Below are positions 28,762 to 36,677 of a stretch of 64,000 nt of DNA, piece by piece. Positions within the stretch are counted from its first letter, which is position 1. Every line of letters starts with the position of its first letter. Below the pieces are notes generated by a model that made no database searches, had not been told where the DNA came from, and saw nothing but the letters and a program-made list of their open reading frames with translations. The position numbers were made by a program, and so were the translations under genes. Origin of the DNA: Draconibacterium sp. (GTDB taxonomy: Bacteria; Bacteroidota; Bacteroidia; Bacteroidales; Prolixibacteraceae); the NCBI GenBank assembly GCA_016705335.1, contig JADIYN010000014.1, positions 124,001-188,000 of the forward strand. Reading direction: 5' to 3'.

Positions 28762-29673
28762 CTAAAAAGCCCAAAGCCTCGTAATTGTAAAACCAACAGC
28801 TATACCTTCTTTGTCAAATTTTGTCCTGTTATTCATCATATTGTCCATCGGCAACATTCCGGGAGCATTACTCACATAAATCTGGAAAGCATGTGTGTAT
28901 GTCGAAATCTGCCAACCAAGAGCAATTGTTGGTTTATAATCAGGTACTTCAGTTTGTTCTGAAAGTGACTGAATTTTCAAAGGAGCATTATAATTAAAAG
29001 TCAGTGATGATTGTGGACTGATTTTAATTTTTGCCAATCCATGTAATCCAATCAAATCGTGATCTCCGGTTTCTTTTACCATATTGTAATGTGTAAAACT
29101 GGCTGCTCCCTGAATCGCTAACCATTCACCAAATTTTCTGCTTACCATCACCTGTGAGAAATAAGACCATCTGTCGGTGAATGTAATATCATGAGCAGGA
29201 TATGTATGTTGAGGATTGGTTTCATCAGGATATCGAACTTTACCTGTTTCAAATGCATCAACATCACGGCCATCAATAGAAAGAACACCATATACGGCAA
29301 CACTAACAGGAACTTTATTGTCACTCGTTTGCTTAATTAAGCTGTATTTTGCGTTTAAATCTGTTGCCATGTTGCTCTTTGTAATCCCGGCCCCAATCTG
29401 AAGGTTTTTCATTGGAACATAATCCAACCCGAGTCTAATGTTTCCAGCCGCACCGTAAATACCCAATAAATCGGATATACCATTGTCTATTGTACCAAAT
29501 TTGTGTTGAATGGCAAAACCCAGGGTTTTTTTGTCAAAAACCGTTGTGGTTTGGTCATCTACAATATAATTGCTTTCAAATGTTGTTACCGGATAACTTT
29601 CAGTAGCTTCCTGTGCATTGATATAACTAAAAACAAATCCTGTTAATAGTAAGAATAGTATTGATTTTTTCAT
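28762..29673 (-). CDS. DUF5777-type outer-membrane beta-barrel protein
   Basis: 303 residues: signal peptide (KKSILFLLLTGFVFSYINAQ) followed by alternating beta-strands typical of a small outer-membrane barrel (GFAIQHKFGTIDNG, IRLGLDYVPMKNLQIGAGI, RKFGEWLAIQGAASFTHY, SSLTFNYNAPL, IAVGFTITRLWAF). The motifs agree with the DUF5777 family as I remember it. Members often lie next to c-type cytochrome genes; the function is not established. Here it sits between the heptaheme gene and a broken lipo-cytochrome, so a porin-like partner for electron transfer is a reasonable idea, not shown. Confidence 0.7.
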   Translation of the reverse strand: MKKSILFLLLTGFVFSYINAQEATESYPVTTFESNYIVDDQTTTVFDKKTLGFAIQHKFGTIDNGISDLLGIYGAAGNIRLGLDYVPMKNLQIGAGITKSNMATDLNAKYSLIKQTSDNKVPVSVAVYGVLSIDGRDVDAFETGKVRYPDETNPQHTYPAHDITFTDRWSYFSQVMVSRKFGEWLAIQGAASFTHYNMVKETGDHDLIGLHGLAKIKISPQSSLTFNYNAPLKIQSLSEQTEVPDYKPTIALGWQISTYTHAFQIYVSNAPGMLPMDNMMNNRTKFDKEGIAVGFTITRLWAF

Positions 29674-29693
29674 TTTTCTGACTTTTTAATAGG

Positions 29694-30084
29694 TTAGTTA
29701 TTGTTTGCACCTTCCTGTATCCATTTTAAAATTTTGCAGCTTGCATGAGTTATATTTTTTCCATGTATGTGTACTGGTATCCGGATGCGGGTATTAATAA
29801 ATATTACTTTCCTCCGGTGTGCATCAAAATATCTGCTACGATTTAACCTGATTAAATGCTTTATCTGGTGTTAAATCAGGGCCTGTTTTCCGTAACATGA
29901 CTTGCTGACATGTAAGTTATTTCCATCTGTAAAAATAGGTTGAACTGTCATCTGAAAATAACTTATCGGTTGACCATCAGGATTACCAGGATCTAACATC
30001 TTCGGGTACAATAAAATTATATTTACATTGACTAAACAGCAAGACTACTACAAAAACTGCCATTAGTAATTTTAAGATTTTCAT
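29694..30084 (-). pseudogene. Broken small mono-heme lipo-cytochrome c
   Basis: No long frame exists, but stitching frames recovers a recognisable protein. It has a lipoprotein signal starting at the ATG at 30084 (MKILKLLMAVFVVVLLFSQC), then DPGNPDGQPISYF, TVQPIFTDGNN, a heme site CQQCH (one T missing between the two Cys codons), VTENRPDLTPDKAFNQVKS, TPEESNIY, YPHPDTSTHTWKKY and the ending KILKWIQEGANNN. This order matches small Bacteroidota lipo-cytochromes with a C-terminal HTW/ILxWIxEGAxNN pattern. At least six indels in 391 bp are needed, a far higher rate than elsewhere in the window, so true decay is plausible. It lies 20 bp upstream of the DUF5777 gene on the same strand. Confidence 0.7.
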
Positions 30085-30191
30085 TTGTTTCTTAATTTAA
30101 AATTGAAAAGAAAATACTTGATTGCGACTAATAAAACTTGATTAAATGATTTTATACTGCTGCAATTTTTTTTGATTTATATAAACCTAAC

Positions 30192-30227
30192 AAAAAAAGA
30201 CTCCTGTTTACCAGAAGTCTTTTTTTA
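30192..30227 (-). terminator. Terminator of the hexaheme lipoprotein gene
   Basis: Stem of about 15 bp with one mismatch (AAAAAAAGACT.CTG / CAG.AGTCTTTTTTT) placed 13 bp after the stop. Between here and the broken cytochrome (30085-30191) I see nothing else. Confidence 0.7.
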
Positions 30228-30239
30228 TCATTATTATTT

Positions 30240-31274
30240 TTATTGTAAAGCTTCTATGGTATTTAAAAGTAGAGCTTTAATATATTTCGGATTGTGAACA
30301 CCCAAACTACGGTCTTCTTCAATTCCAATCCAGTTGAAATAAGCCTGAGCCTGAACCATTGGATAAGTTCCTACTTTTGGTTCATAAGCTGCATCAGCTT
30401 CAACAAATTCAACTACTCCCAATTCTACCAATCGGTCTCTTAATGTTTCCAGTAAATGTTCAACTTCTGTTTGAACTCCACCGTAATTGAAATCTGTATT
30501 TGTTGCACCGTGACAAGTGTTGCAGGCATCAACATTTGGTTTAAATGAATGTCCGCCTGATGATTTGCTAAATGGAGCCATATGACAACCTACACAAGAA
30601 GCCTGAGTTAAATGTTTTGAAGTATTTGCTGCCGGATATTCTACTGATCCCGGAATTTCTGCAAATCCAACTCCAACTACTAAATTAGCCTGTGGTCCAT
30701 GGTGTGGACCATAATGTGTATTTGTAATTCTGAAAGTTTCACCTGGTGTTGCTTTGTTAGGCTCGGCTGTGCGTGTTTGATGACAAACAGCACAAAGGTT
30801 GCTGTTTCCTTTTAAGTCCAAAACTGTTACTTTGTCTGCTCCTGATACTACAGCAGCTTTTAATCTCAAAGCATAGTCGCCGGTTTCAAAATCTTCATGC
30901 AATCCATGGCAAGTACTGCATTCCCATGCTGACGGATTAGTAATATCTCCAAGTACTTTGTTGAATACTGCATATTGGGTAAAACCCTCATGTGAGTGGC
31001 ATTGTGCACACGCTGCACGTCCACCGGCGTAATCAACAGCAATAGCACCAACTTTATGTGCCGACATAACAAATTCTGCCTCTTTTGCTTCCATGTTTGT
31101 ACCTTGGTGGCATGCCAGACATGATACTTTTCCGTCAACTCCGTCGGCACCATCAGAACCGTCAGAACCATCAGAACCTGCAGGTCCCATTGGTCCTTCC
31201 TTTACACATGATGTGGCCATAAAAGCGCAGATAAATCCGAATAAAACGAGTTTTAAAAGCGAGTTGTATTTCAT
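30240..31274 (-). CDS. Hexaheme lipoprotein cytochrome c with collagen-like linker
   Basis: 344 residues. A lipoprotein signal (FGFICAFMATSC, Cys23) is followed by a Gly-x-y stretch of about eight triplets (GPMGPAGSDGSDGSDGADG), then the heme domain with six motifs: CLACH, CAQCH, CSTCH, CAVCH, CVGCH, CNTCH. A conserved THYGPHHGPQANLVVG block lies between hemes four and five. The lipid anchor plus flexible linker suits a protein displayed on the outer membrane, possibly facing outward. Its promoter region carries an FNR-type box at 31411-31424 shared with the regulator gene. No recognisable catalytic site; an electron-transfer role is inferred. Confidence 0.85.
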   Translation of the reverse strand: MKYNSLLKLVLFGFICAFMATSCVKEGPMGPAGSDGSDGSDGADGVDGKVSCLACHQGTNMEAKEAEFVMSAHKVGAIAVDYAGGRAACAQCHSHEGFTQYAVFNKVLGDITNPSAWECSTCHGLHEDFETGDYALRLKAAVVSGADKVTVLDLKGNSNLCAVCHQTRTAEPNKATPGETFRITNTHYGPHHGPQANLVVGVGFAEIPGSVEYPAANTSKHLTQASCVGCHMAPFSKSSGGHSFKPNVDACNTCHGATNTDFNYGGVQTEVEHLLETLRDRLVELGVVEFVEADAAYEPKVGTYPMVQAQAYFNWIGIEEDRSLGVHNPKYIKALLLNTIEALQ

Positions 31275-31410
31275 AACAATAAGTTTTAATAAATAATTTT
31301 TAATTATTGAGTTTTTAATAAGGGCTAAAAATACAATGGATTGCCAGATGAAACGCGGATTTAAGGGTGATATAAACGTATTGGGAGAATGATAAATGAT
31401 TTAACCGGGA

Positions 31411-31424
31411 TTGATAAATGTCAA
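31411..31424 (-). promoter_or_regulatory. FNR-type operator upstream of the hexaheme cytochrome
   Basis: On the minus strand it reads TTGACATTTATCAA, one mismatch from the FNR consensus TTGATnnnnATCAA. It is 137 bp before the start codon and about 30 bp before a weak -7 like TACGTTTA. The identical sequence occurs at 32241-32254. Confidence 0.6.
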
Positions 31425-31425
31425 T

Positions 31426-32157
31426 TTATCCGTTTTTGCTAATGTGGATTAGGGAACCTTCGTCCAATATTTCAATGTTACTTCCCTGAGTTTTAATGAT
31501 ATTTGATTCTTTAAATTGTTGGAGTATCCTAACAAGGCTCTCCTTTGTCATGTTCGACATGTCAGCAAGTTCCTGTCGTGAAAGATCAATTGTGAACTGA
31601 GATTTCCTGTAAATTTCATCTTTTAAATAGAGCAAAGTTTCAGCTACACGACCAGGCATATATTTCTGTGTTAAACTAACCATTTTTGAAAGCAGGTAGT
31701 TGTTTTGTTTGGTGTGGTTGCGAAGTAATTCAACTGCAAAACTATTGTTCTCGGCAAAAAGGTTACTTAGTTTACTGGCATCAATAAGGCAGCAAGTAAC
31801 TGGTGTTAATGCTGAAATTGTAAAATGTTGCACATTACCGTTGAAAAGACCTCCGCCACTTATAAAATCTCCACGGCCAATTATTTTTACGATAAGATTT
31901 TTTCCTTTTTCTCCCTCAATAAAAACTTTTGCCAATCCATCTCTCATACAAATAACAAAAGTTGAGGAAGTATTTTGTTTGATTATTGTTTCTCTTACGT
32001 TATACTTAATTTGTTGTTTTTTATCGATCAGAAAGTGTAATTCTTTTTCTGATAATGACTTAAAAATATTTGCTTCGTTTTCTACAAAGCAACTCATATT
32101 GCAGCAACTTTTACCTTTTTCACAATCAACGCAATCCTTTTCTATTGCCATGGTCAT
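31426..32157 (-). CDS. FNR-like oxygen-responsive transcription regulator (Crp/Fnr family)
   Basis: 243 residues. The N-terminus has Cys9, Cys12, Cys18 (CX2CX5C, followed by Cys19 and Cys23), the same spacing as the [4Fe-4S] ligands of E. coli FNR, and Cys122/Cys123 lie where FNR has its fourth ligand. The cNMP-fold sensor occupies about residues 30-150; the helix-turn-helix is at 190-225 (LSRQELADMSNMTKESLVRILQQF), with Glu and Arg in the recognition helix. It should bind DNA under low oxygen and control respiratory genes. Two identical FNR-type boxes flank it, one at its own promoter, which suggests autoregulation and control of the adjacent cytochromes. Confidence 0.85.
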   Translation of the reverse strand: MTMAIEKDCVDCEKGKSCCNMSCFVENEANIFKSLSEKELHFLIDKKQQIKYNVRETIIKQNTSSTFVICMRDGLAKVFIEGEKGKNLIVKIIGRGDFISGGGLFNGNVQHFTISALTPVTCCLIDASKLSNLFAENNSFAVELLRNHTKQNNYLLSKMVSLTQKYMPGRVAETLLYLKDEIYRKSQFTIDLSRQELADMSNMTKESLVRILQQFKESNIIKTQGSNIEILDEGSLIHISKNG

Positions 32158-32240
32158 AATAATCTTCTGTATATAAATAGAATAACTTTAATGGTTTTGC
32201 CTTTTTTATCAAACTAAAACATTGGAAACTTAATAATATT

Positions 32241-32254
32241 TTGACATTTATCAA
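32241..32254 (+). promoter_or_regulatory. FNR-type operator at the regulator's own promoter
   Basis: TTGACATTTATCAA, identical to the box at 31411-31424 read on the other strand. Relative to the minus-strand gene it lies 84-97 bp before the start. Its outer TTG half could serve as the -33 element of a TTG-N19-TAAGTTTC promoter, which would mean repression when bound. Confidence 0.6.
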
Positions 32255-32376
32255 TTAATTAAGTGATATTTTTTTTCAAAATACATTTGTTCGAAACATA
32301 AAATTTCAAACCTGAAAGATCAAAAAAGTGTTAATGATTAAAAAACAGAATTTAATGAAAACTTTTAAGTCTCCTG

Positions 32377-33144
32377 TTAAATTAACCTTGTTCCTCTGCC
32401 GGTTGCTATGTTTTGAGCGTTGGTGATGAGCACCTCTTTTACACCTTTCTTTTTAGCATTGAATCCATTGTCAAGTTTAGGTATCATACCCGAATTGATA
32501 ATACCTTCCTCTTTATATTGCTGAAACAATTCATTATCTAATTCATAAATTATCGAGGTTTCATCATTTTGATTCAACATGACACCTTTTTTCTCGAAAC
32601 AGAAAAACAGATAGACATTAAAATACCGTGATAATTCGGTTGCAATTTCTGTTGCGATTGTATCAGCATTTGTGTTTAACAACTGCCCGTTTCCATCATG
32701 CGTAAGCGGAGCAATTACCGGGATAACATTTTCGTTTAAAAGCATCCGAAGTTCACGGGAGTTTACATCTTCCACATCGCCGACATATCCATAATCAATT
32801 TCGCCAACAACGCGCTTTTTAGCCCGCATCAAACTTAAATCAGCACCGGTTAGTCCAAGTGCATTGCAATTTCTGGCCTGTAATCCGGCAACAATTTTTT
32901 TGTTTATCAAACCACCGTAAACCATTGTAACAACATCTAAATTTGCTGCATCCGTAATCCGGCGACCATCAACCATTTTAGTCTCAATACCTAATTTTGC
33001 CGCTATTTCGGTAGCTGTTGTGCCACCACCATGAACAAGGATTTTATATCCCGAAATTTTGCTGAACTGATCTAAAAGTGAATTCAATGATTGCGGATCT
33101 TCGACTACTTTTCCGCCAACTTTAATAATTGTAATCCTGTCCAT
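32377..33144 (-). CDS. argB: Acetylglutamate kinase
   Basis: Phosphorylates N-acetylglutamate in arginine biosynthesis. The 255-residue protein shows IIKVGGKVV at the N-terminus, the KILVHGGGTTATEIA substrate loop, MVDGRRITDAANLDVVTMVYGG, TGADLSLM and a C-terminal GMIPKLDNGFNA. Intact, ATG start. It lies 15 bp after hisH, in the same operon as histidine genes; no other arg gene is in the window. Confidence 0.93.
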   Translation of the reverse strand: MDRITIIKVGGKVVEDPQSLNSLLDQFSKISGYKILVHGGGTTATEIAAKLGIETKMVDGRRITDAANLDVVTMVYGGLINKKIVAGLQARNCNALGLTGADLSLMRAKKRVVGEIDYGYVGDVEDVNSRELRMLLNENVIPVIAPLTHDGNGQLLNTNADTIATEIATELSRYFNVYLFFCFEKKGVMLNQNDETSIIYELDNELFQQYKEEGIINSGMIPKLDNGFNAKKKGVKEVLITNAQNIATGRGTRLI

Positions 33145-33159
33145 GAGTTTTGTTACGTT

Positions 33160-33759
33160 TTAAAGGTTTATAAAGTTTTCCAAGATTTTTGCACCAACAG
33201 TTCCGCTTTTTTCAGGATGAAACTGGGTAGCATAAAAATTATTTTTTTGAAGAGCTGCACTAAATGGATTAATGTAATTGCATGTTGCCGTAGTGTGTTC
33301 TCCAAGCTTTGCAAAAAAGGAGTGTACAAAATAAACATATTGGTTTTCAGTTTCTTTCGAAAAAATTCTGCTTTTTAAATTGGTTATCGAATTCCATCCC
33401 ATGTGTGGTACTTTTGTAATAAACTCTTCTCCCGGGTTAGGAATAAAACGTGTAACTTTTTCATCAAAAATTCCCAGACATGAGGTGTTGTTTTCTTCAG
33501 AATGTGAACACATTAATTGCAAACCGAGGCAAATACCCAAAACCGGTTGTTTAAGTGAAACAATCAGTTTATCAAGTCCCTGATTTCGCAAATATTCCAT
33601 TGTAGTGCTAGCTTCTCCAACACCTGGAAAAATCACTTTGTCAGCATTCCTGATTTTTTCATGATCGGCGGTAATTTCAGCTTTGACACCCAACCGGGAT
33701 AAAGCATTATTAACCGATTCGATATTTCCTGCATTGTATTTTATTATAACGATATTCAT
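33160..33759 (-). CDS. hisH: Imidazole glycerol phosphate synthase, glutamine amidotransferase subunit
   Basis: Provides ammonia to HisF in histidine biosynthesis. 199 residues with the class I amidotransferase triad: Cys in GICLGLQLMC (about residue 78) and His/Glu in TQFHPEKSG near the C-terminus. Intact. The partner hisF and hisA are not in this window; argB follows instead. Confidence 0.92.
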   Translation of the reverse strand: MNIVIIKYNAGNIESVNNALSRLGVKAEITADHEKIRNADKVIFPGVGEASTTMEYLRNQGLDKLIVSLKQPVLGICLGLQLMCSHSEENNTSCLGIFDEKVTRFIPNPGEEFITKVPHMGWNSITNLKSRIFSKETENQYVYFVHSFFAKLGEHTTATCNYINPFSAALQKNNFYATQFHPEKSGTVGAKILENFINL

Positions 33760-33866
33760 ATTTTAAGTTCCAGGTTTCGAATTTTATCTCTGACGAGAAC
33801 ATTGTCCAGAGAATTGTAAATTGTAAATAAAAAAATAGTAAATCACCGGTATTCAGCATCCAGCAA

Positions 33867-34414
33867 CTATTCCTTTAACAACAAATCTATTACTTCCTTC
33901 ATTTCATTAAACTCTTCCTCCTTGTAAAGCCGGGTGAGGTATGCAATTTTCCGTTTTTATCAATAATGATATTTCGTGTCACTCCCGCGCCTTTTGCAGC
34001 AAAGGTGTAGAATATTTCAGCACCCGGATCTAAAGCAAGCGGGTAGGTAATTTTCATGTCACTGGCAAATTTTTTTACTTTCTCAACAGGTTCATCCATA
34101 TCAACGCCAAAAAGTACAAAATTCTTGTTGTTTTTATGTTTCTGCCAGATTTCACTTTCAATATGTGGCATTTCTTTTCGGCAAACCGAACACCAACTTG
34201 CCGTGAATTGCAACATCACTACCTTTCCTTTCAAATCTGCAGTTTTTATAGTTTTCCCATCTGCGAGGGTGAATTCAATTTCAGGCATTGAATCACCTTG
34301 TTTTACAAGGTATCCGTATTCAGCAGGAATATCCTGCTTCGGCACTTTTGTTAGCTGTGCAAAAGCACAAGTTGTAAATAAGGATAAAAGTAGAATTGAT
34401 ACTATAGTTTTCAT
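33867..34414 (-). CDS. TlpA-like thiol-disulfide oxidoreductase, C-terminus frameshifted
   Basis: About 181 residues: signal peptide (KTIVSILLLSLFTTCAFAQ), then a thioredoxin fold with WCSVC (ASWCSVCRKEMP, about residue 75) and the cis-Pro loop region GAGVTRNIIIDKNGK. A missing A at 33947-33950 breaks the last strand and helix; restored, the protein ends IAYLTRLYKEEEFNEMKEVIDLLLKE at a stop at 33867. Periplasmic disulfide reductase, the type used among others to keep apocytochrome thiols reduced. It sits in the middle of the histidine gene cluster. Confidence 0.82.
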
Positions 34415-34482
34415 TCGTTTTTCATTTTTTTATATTGAATGTTACCTGTTTTAACTCGCAACCTGCAACCTGTAACTTCTTT

Positions 34483-35367
34483 CTAATTAAACACAACCGT
34501 TCTGTTCCGATAAACAAGTATTTTACGTTGCAGGTGTTTATACACCGCCTGCGAAAGTACAATTTTTTCCAAATCGCGTCCTTTCCTGATTAATTTTTCA
34601 ACAGTGTCAATATGGCTGCAGCGGGTAACATCCTGCTCAATAATGGGGCCGGCATCCAAATCAGATGTTACATAATGACTTGTTGCACCAATTATTTTCA
34701 CCCCTCGTTCATGTGCCGCATGATAAGGTTTGGCGCCAGCAAATGCTGGTAAAAATGAATGGTGGATATTTATTATTTTATTTGGGAAATGATTAACAAA
34801 ATCACCCGAAAGCACTTGCATGTATCTTGCCAAAACCACAAAATCGATTTCCTTTTCTTTTAAAATTTCTATTTCTTTTTTCTCCAGTTCAGCTTTGTTT
34901 TCGCTTGTTACAGGGAAATGGTAAAAATCAACTCCAAATCTATCGGCAACAGGTTTTAAAGTTTCATGGTTGCTTATTATCAGTGGAATTTCAACATCCC
35001 ATTCCCCTGCAGTGTACCGGGCTAAAATATCAAACAGGCAATGTGGCATTTTTGAAACAAACAATGCCATTCGTGGTATGTCATCGGTAAAATAAAGCCG
35101 CCAGTTCATTTGCAAAGCATTGGCAATCAGTGTTTCAAAGTATTCGCCGATTTTGTCATGCGGAATGGCAAAGCCGTCCAGTTCCCATTCAACCCGCATG
35201 TAAAAAATTTCTTCTTTTCGGTCAACATGCTGATCAAGATAAATAATGTTTCCCCTGTTTTGGTTCAAAAACTCGGTTACTGTTGCTAAAATTCCCTGTT
35301 TATCAGGACAATGAATCAGCAGGATTGCCGTGTTTTTCTTTTCGCGAAGTGGTTTTATGGTTTTCAT
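34483..35367 (-). CDS. purU: Formyltetrahydrofolate deformylase
   Basis: Hydrolyses 10-formyl-THF to THF and formate. 294 residues: N-terminal ACT domain (ILLIHCPDKQGILATVTEFL) and C-terminal formyltransferase-like domain with NIHHSFLPAFAGAKPYHAAHERG and the catalytic Asp in SDLDAGPIIEQDV. I choose the ATG at 35367 (MKTIKPLREKKN) rather than an earlier TTG. Intact, followed by the TlpA gene. Confidence 0.92.
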   Translation of the reverse strand: MKTIKPLREKKNTAILLIHCPDKQGILATVTEFLNQNRGNIIYLDQHVDRKEEIFYMRVEWELDGFAIPHDKIGEYFETLIANALQMNWRLYFTDDIPRMALFVSKMPHCLFDILARYTAGEWDVEIPLIISNHETLKPVADRFGVDFYHFPVTSENKAELEKKEIEILKEKEIDFVVLARYMQVLSGDFVNHFPNKIINIHHSFLPAFAGAKPYHAAHERGVKIIGATSHYVTSDLDAGPIIEQDVTRCSHIDTVEKLIRKGRDLEKIVLSQAVYKHLQRKILVYRNRTVVFN

Positions 35368-35377
35368 AATGGTAAGC

Positions 35378-35533
35378 AAAGCCCCCTAAATCCCCCGTGG
35401 GGGGACTTTTTGTCACTGCAAAAAACAGGATTTTTCGAGGAGTTTATAAATAGATTGTTTCTGGTTACAGTCATTTTATTAATTGTTGGTATTTTTCTTA
35501 CTCCTCCCCTTCGGGGAGGTTGGGTGGGGCTTT
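35378..35533. repeat. REP/BIME-like palindromic element between purU and hisB
   Basis: 156 bp bounded by AAAGCCCC and GGGGCTTT. Inside are two G/C hairpins, CCCCCGTGGGGGG near the left end and CCTCCCCTTCGGGGAGG near the right, with AT-rich DNA between them. The right part (CTCCCC...GGGGAGGTTGGGTGGGGCT) recurs before hisG at 41499-41531. The element includes the hisB stop codon. Confidence 0.65.
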
Positions 35534-36656
35534 ACAACACCCCTTTTGTTGAGGGGAGTTCAAAGTTAAAAATATCTCGTTTGATTGCCATTTTTATGGC
35601 TTTTGCAAGCGCTTTGAAAATGGCTTCAATTTTATGATGCTCGTTTGTACCTTCTGCTTTTATGTTAAGGTTGCAGGCTGCTGCATCGGAAAATGATTTG
35701 AAAAAATGCAGGAACATTTCGGTTGGCATGTCACCAACTTTTTCGCGTTTAAATTCAGCATCCCAAACCAACCATGGCCTGCCACCGAAATCAATTGCTG
35801 CAAGTGCAAGACAATCATCCATTGGCAGGCAAAATCCATATCTTTCCATCCCTATTTTATCGCCAACTGCCTTTTTAAAAGCTTCGCCCAAGGCCAGCGC
35901 CGTATCTTCAATGGTATGGTGTTCGTCAACTTCAAGGTCTCCTTTTACATCTATTTTTAAATCAACTCCCGAATGACGGCCAATCTGGTTCAGCATGTGA
36001 TCAAAAAAATGTAAGCCAGTTGAAATTTCACAAACACCCGAACCGTCAAGATTAATCCGGATTGAAATACTTGTTTCTTTTGTTGTTCTTTCAACTTTGG
36101 CAATTCTTTCGGAAGCTGCCACACATGCCTAAATATCATCCCAGTCTTCAGAAATCAAAACACAATGATTGGCTAAACCTTGTTTTTCCATCTGTTCAAC
36201 CAAATCGCCATTATTGATTAAAATACCTTTGGCGCCAAGGTTTTTTGCCAATTGAATATCGGTTAACCGGTCACCAATAACAAAACTGTTTTCAAGATCA
36301 TAATCGCCATTCAAATATTTGGTTAACATTCCAACACCCGGTTTTCGGGTGGGCAAATTTTCATGCGGGAAACTACGGTCGATTAAAATATCATCGAAAG
36401 TAACACCTTCGTTTTCAAAAGACTGAAGTACCTTTTTATGTGCAGGCCAAAATGTTTCTTCCGGATAAGAAGCTGTTCCCAGCCCGTCCTGATTTGTAAC
36501 CATTACCAAATCGTAATCCAGGTTTTTCTGAATAAAAAATAAATTCCTGAAAACCTTTGGTAGAAATTCCAGTTTTTCAAGAGAATCGATTTGTTCGTCT
36601 TCAGGCTCAAAAATCAATGTGCCGTCGCGATCAATAAAAAGTGCTTTTTTCTTCAT
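35532..36656 (-). CDS. hisB: Bifunctional histidinol-phosphatase / imidazoleglycerol-phosphate dehydratase, split by an in-frame TAG
   Basis: Two parts lie in the same frame, separated only by TAG at 36129-36131. The N-terminal phosphatase (176 codons) has FIDRDGTLIF, MVTNQDGLG and GDRLTDIQLAKNLGAKG. The C-terminal dehydratase has HFFDHMLNQIGRHSG and DEHHTIEDTALALGEAF plus a second metal motif NEHHKIEAIFKALA. Together they have the length and order of bifunctional HisB. The stop falls in the linker (WDDI*ACVAASERIAKV), where relatives, as I recall them, have a Tyr, so TAT/TAC to TAG is the simplest change. A GTG at 36122 could restart the dehydratase. Nonsense mutation or base error. Confidence 0.85.
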
Positions 36657-36677
36657 TTATTATTAAAATAATGCTTG

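Noticed and set aside
36129..36131. UAG recoding (pyrrolysine or readthrough) in hisB
   Set aside because: No pyl genes and no other in-frame UAG use in the window; mutation or base error is more likely.
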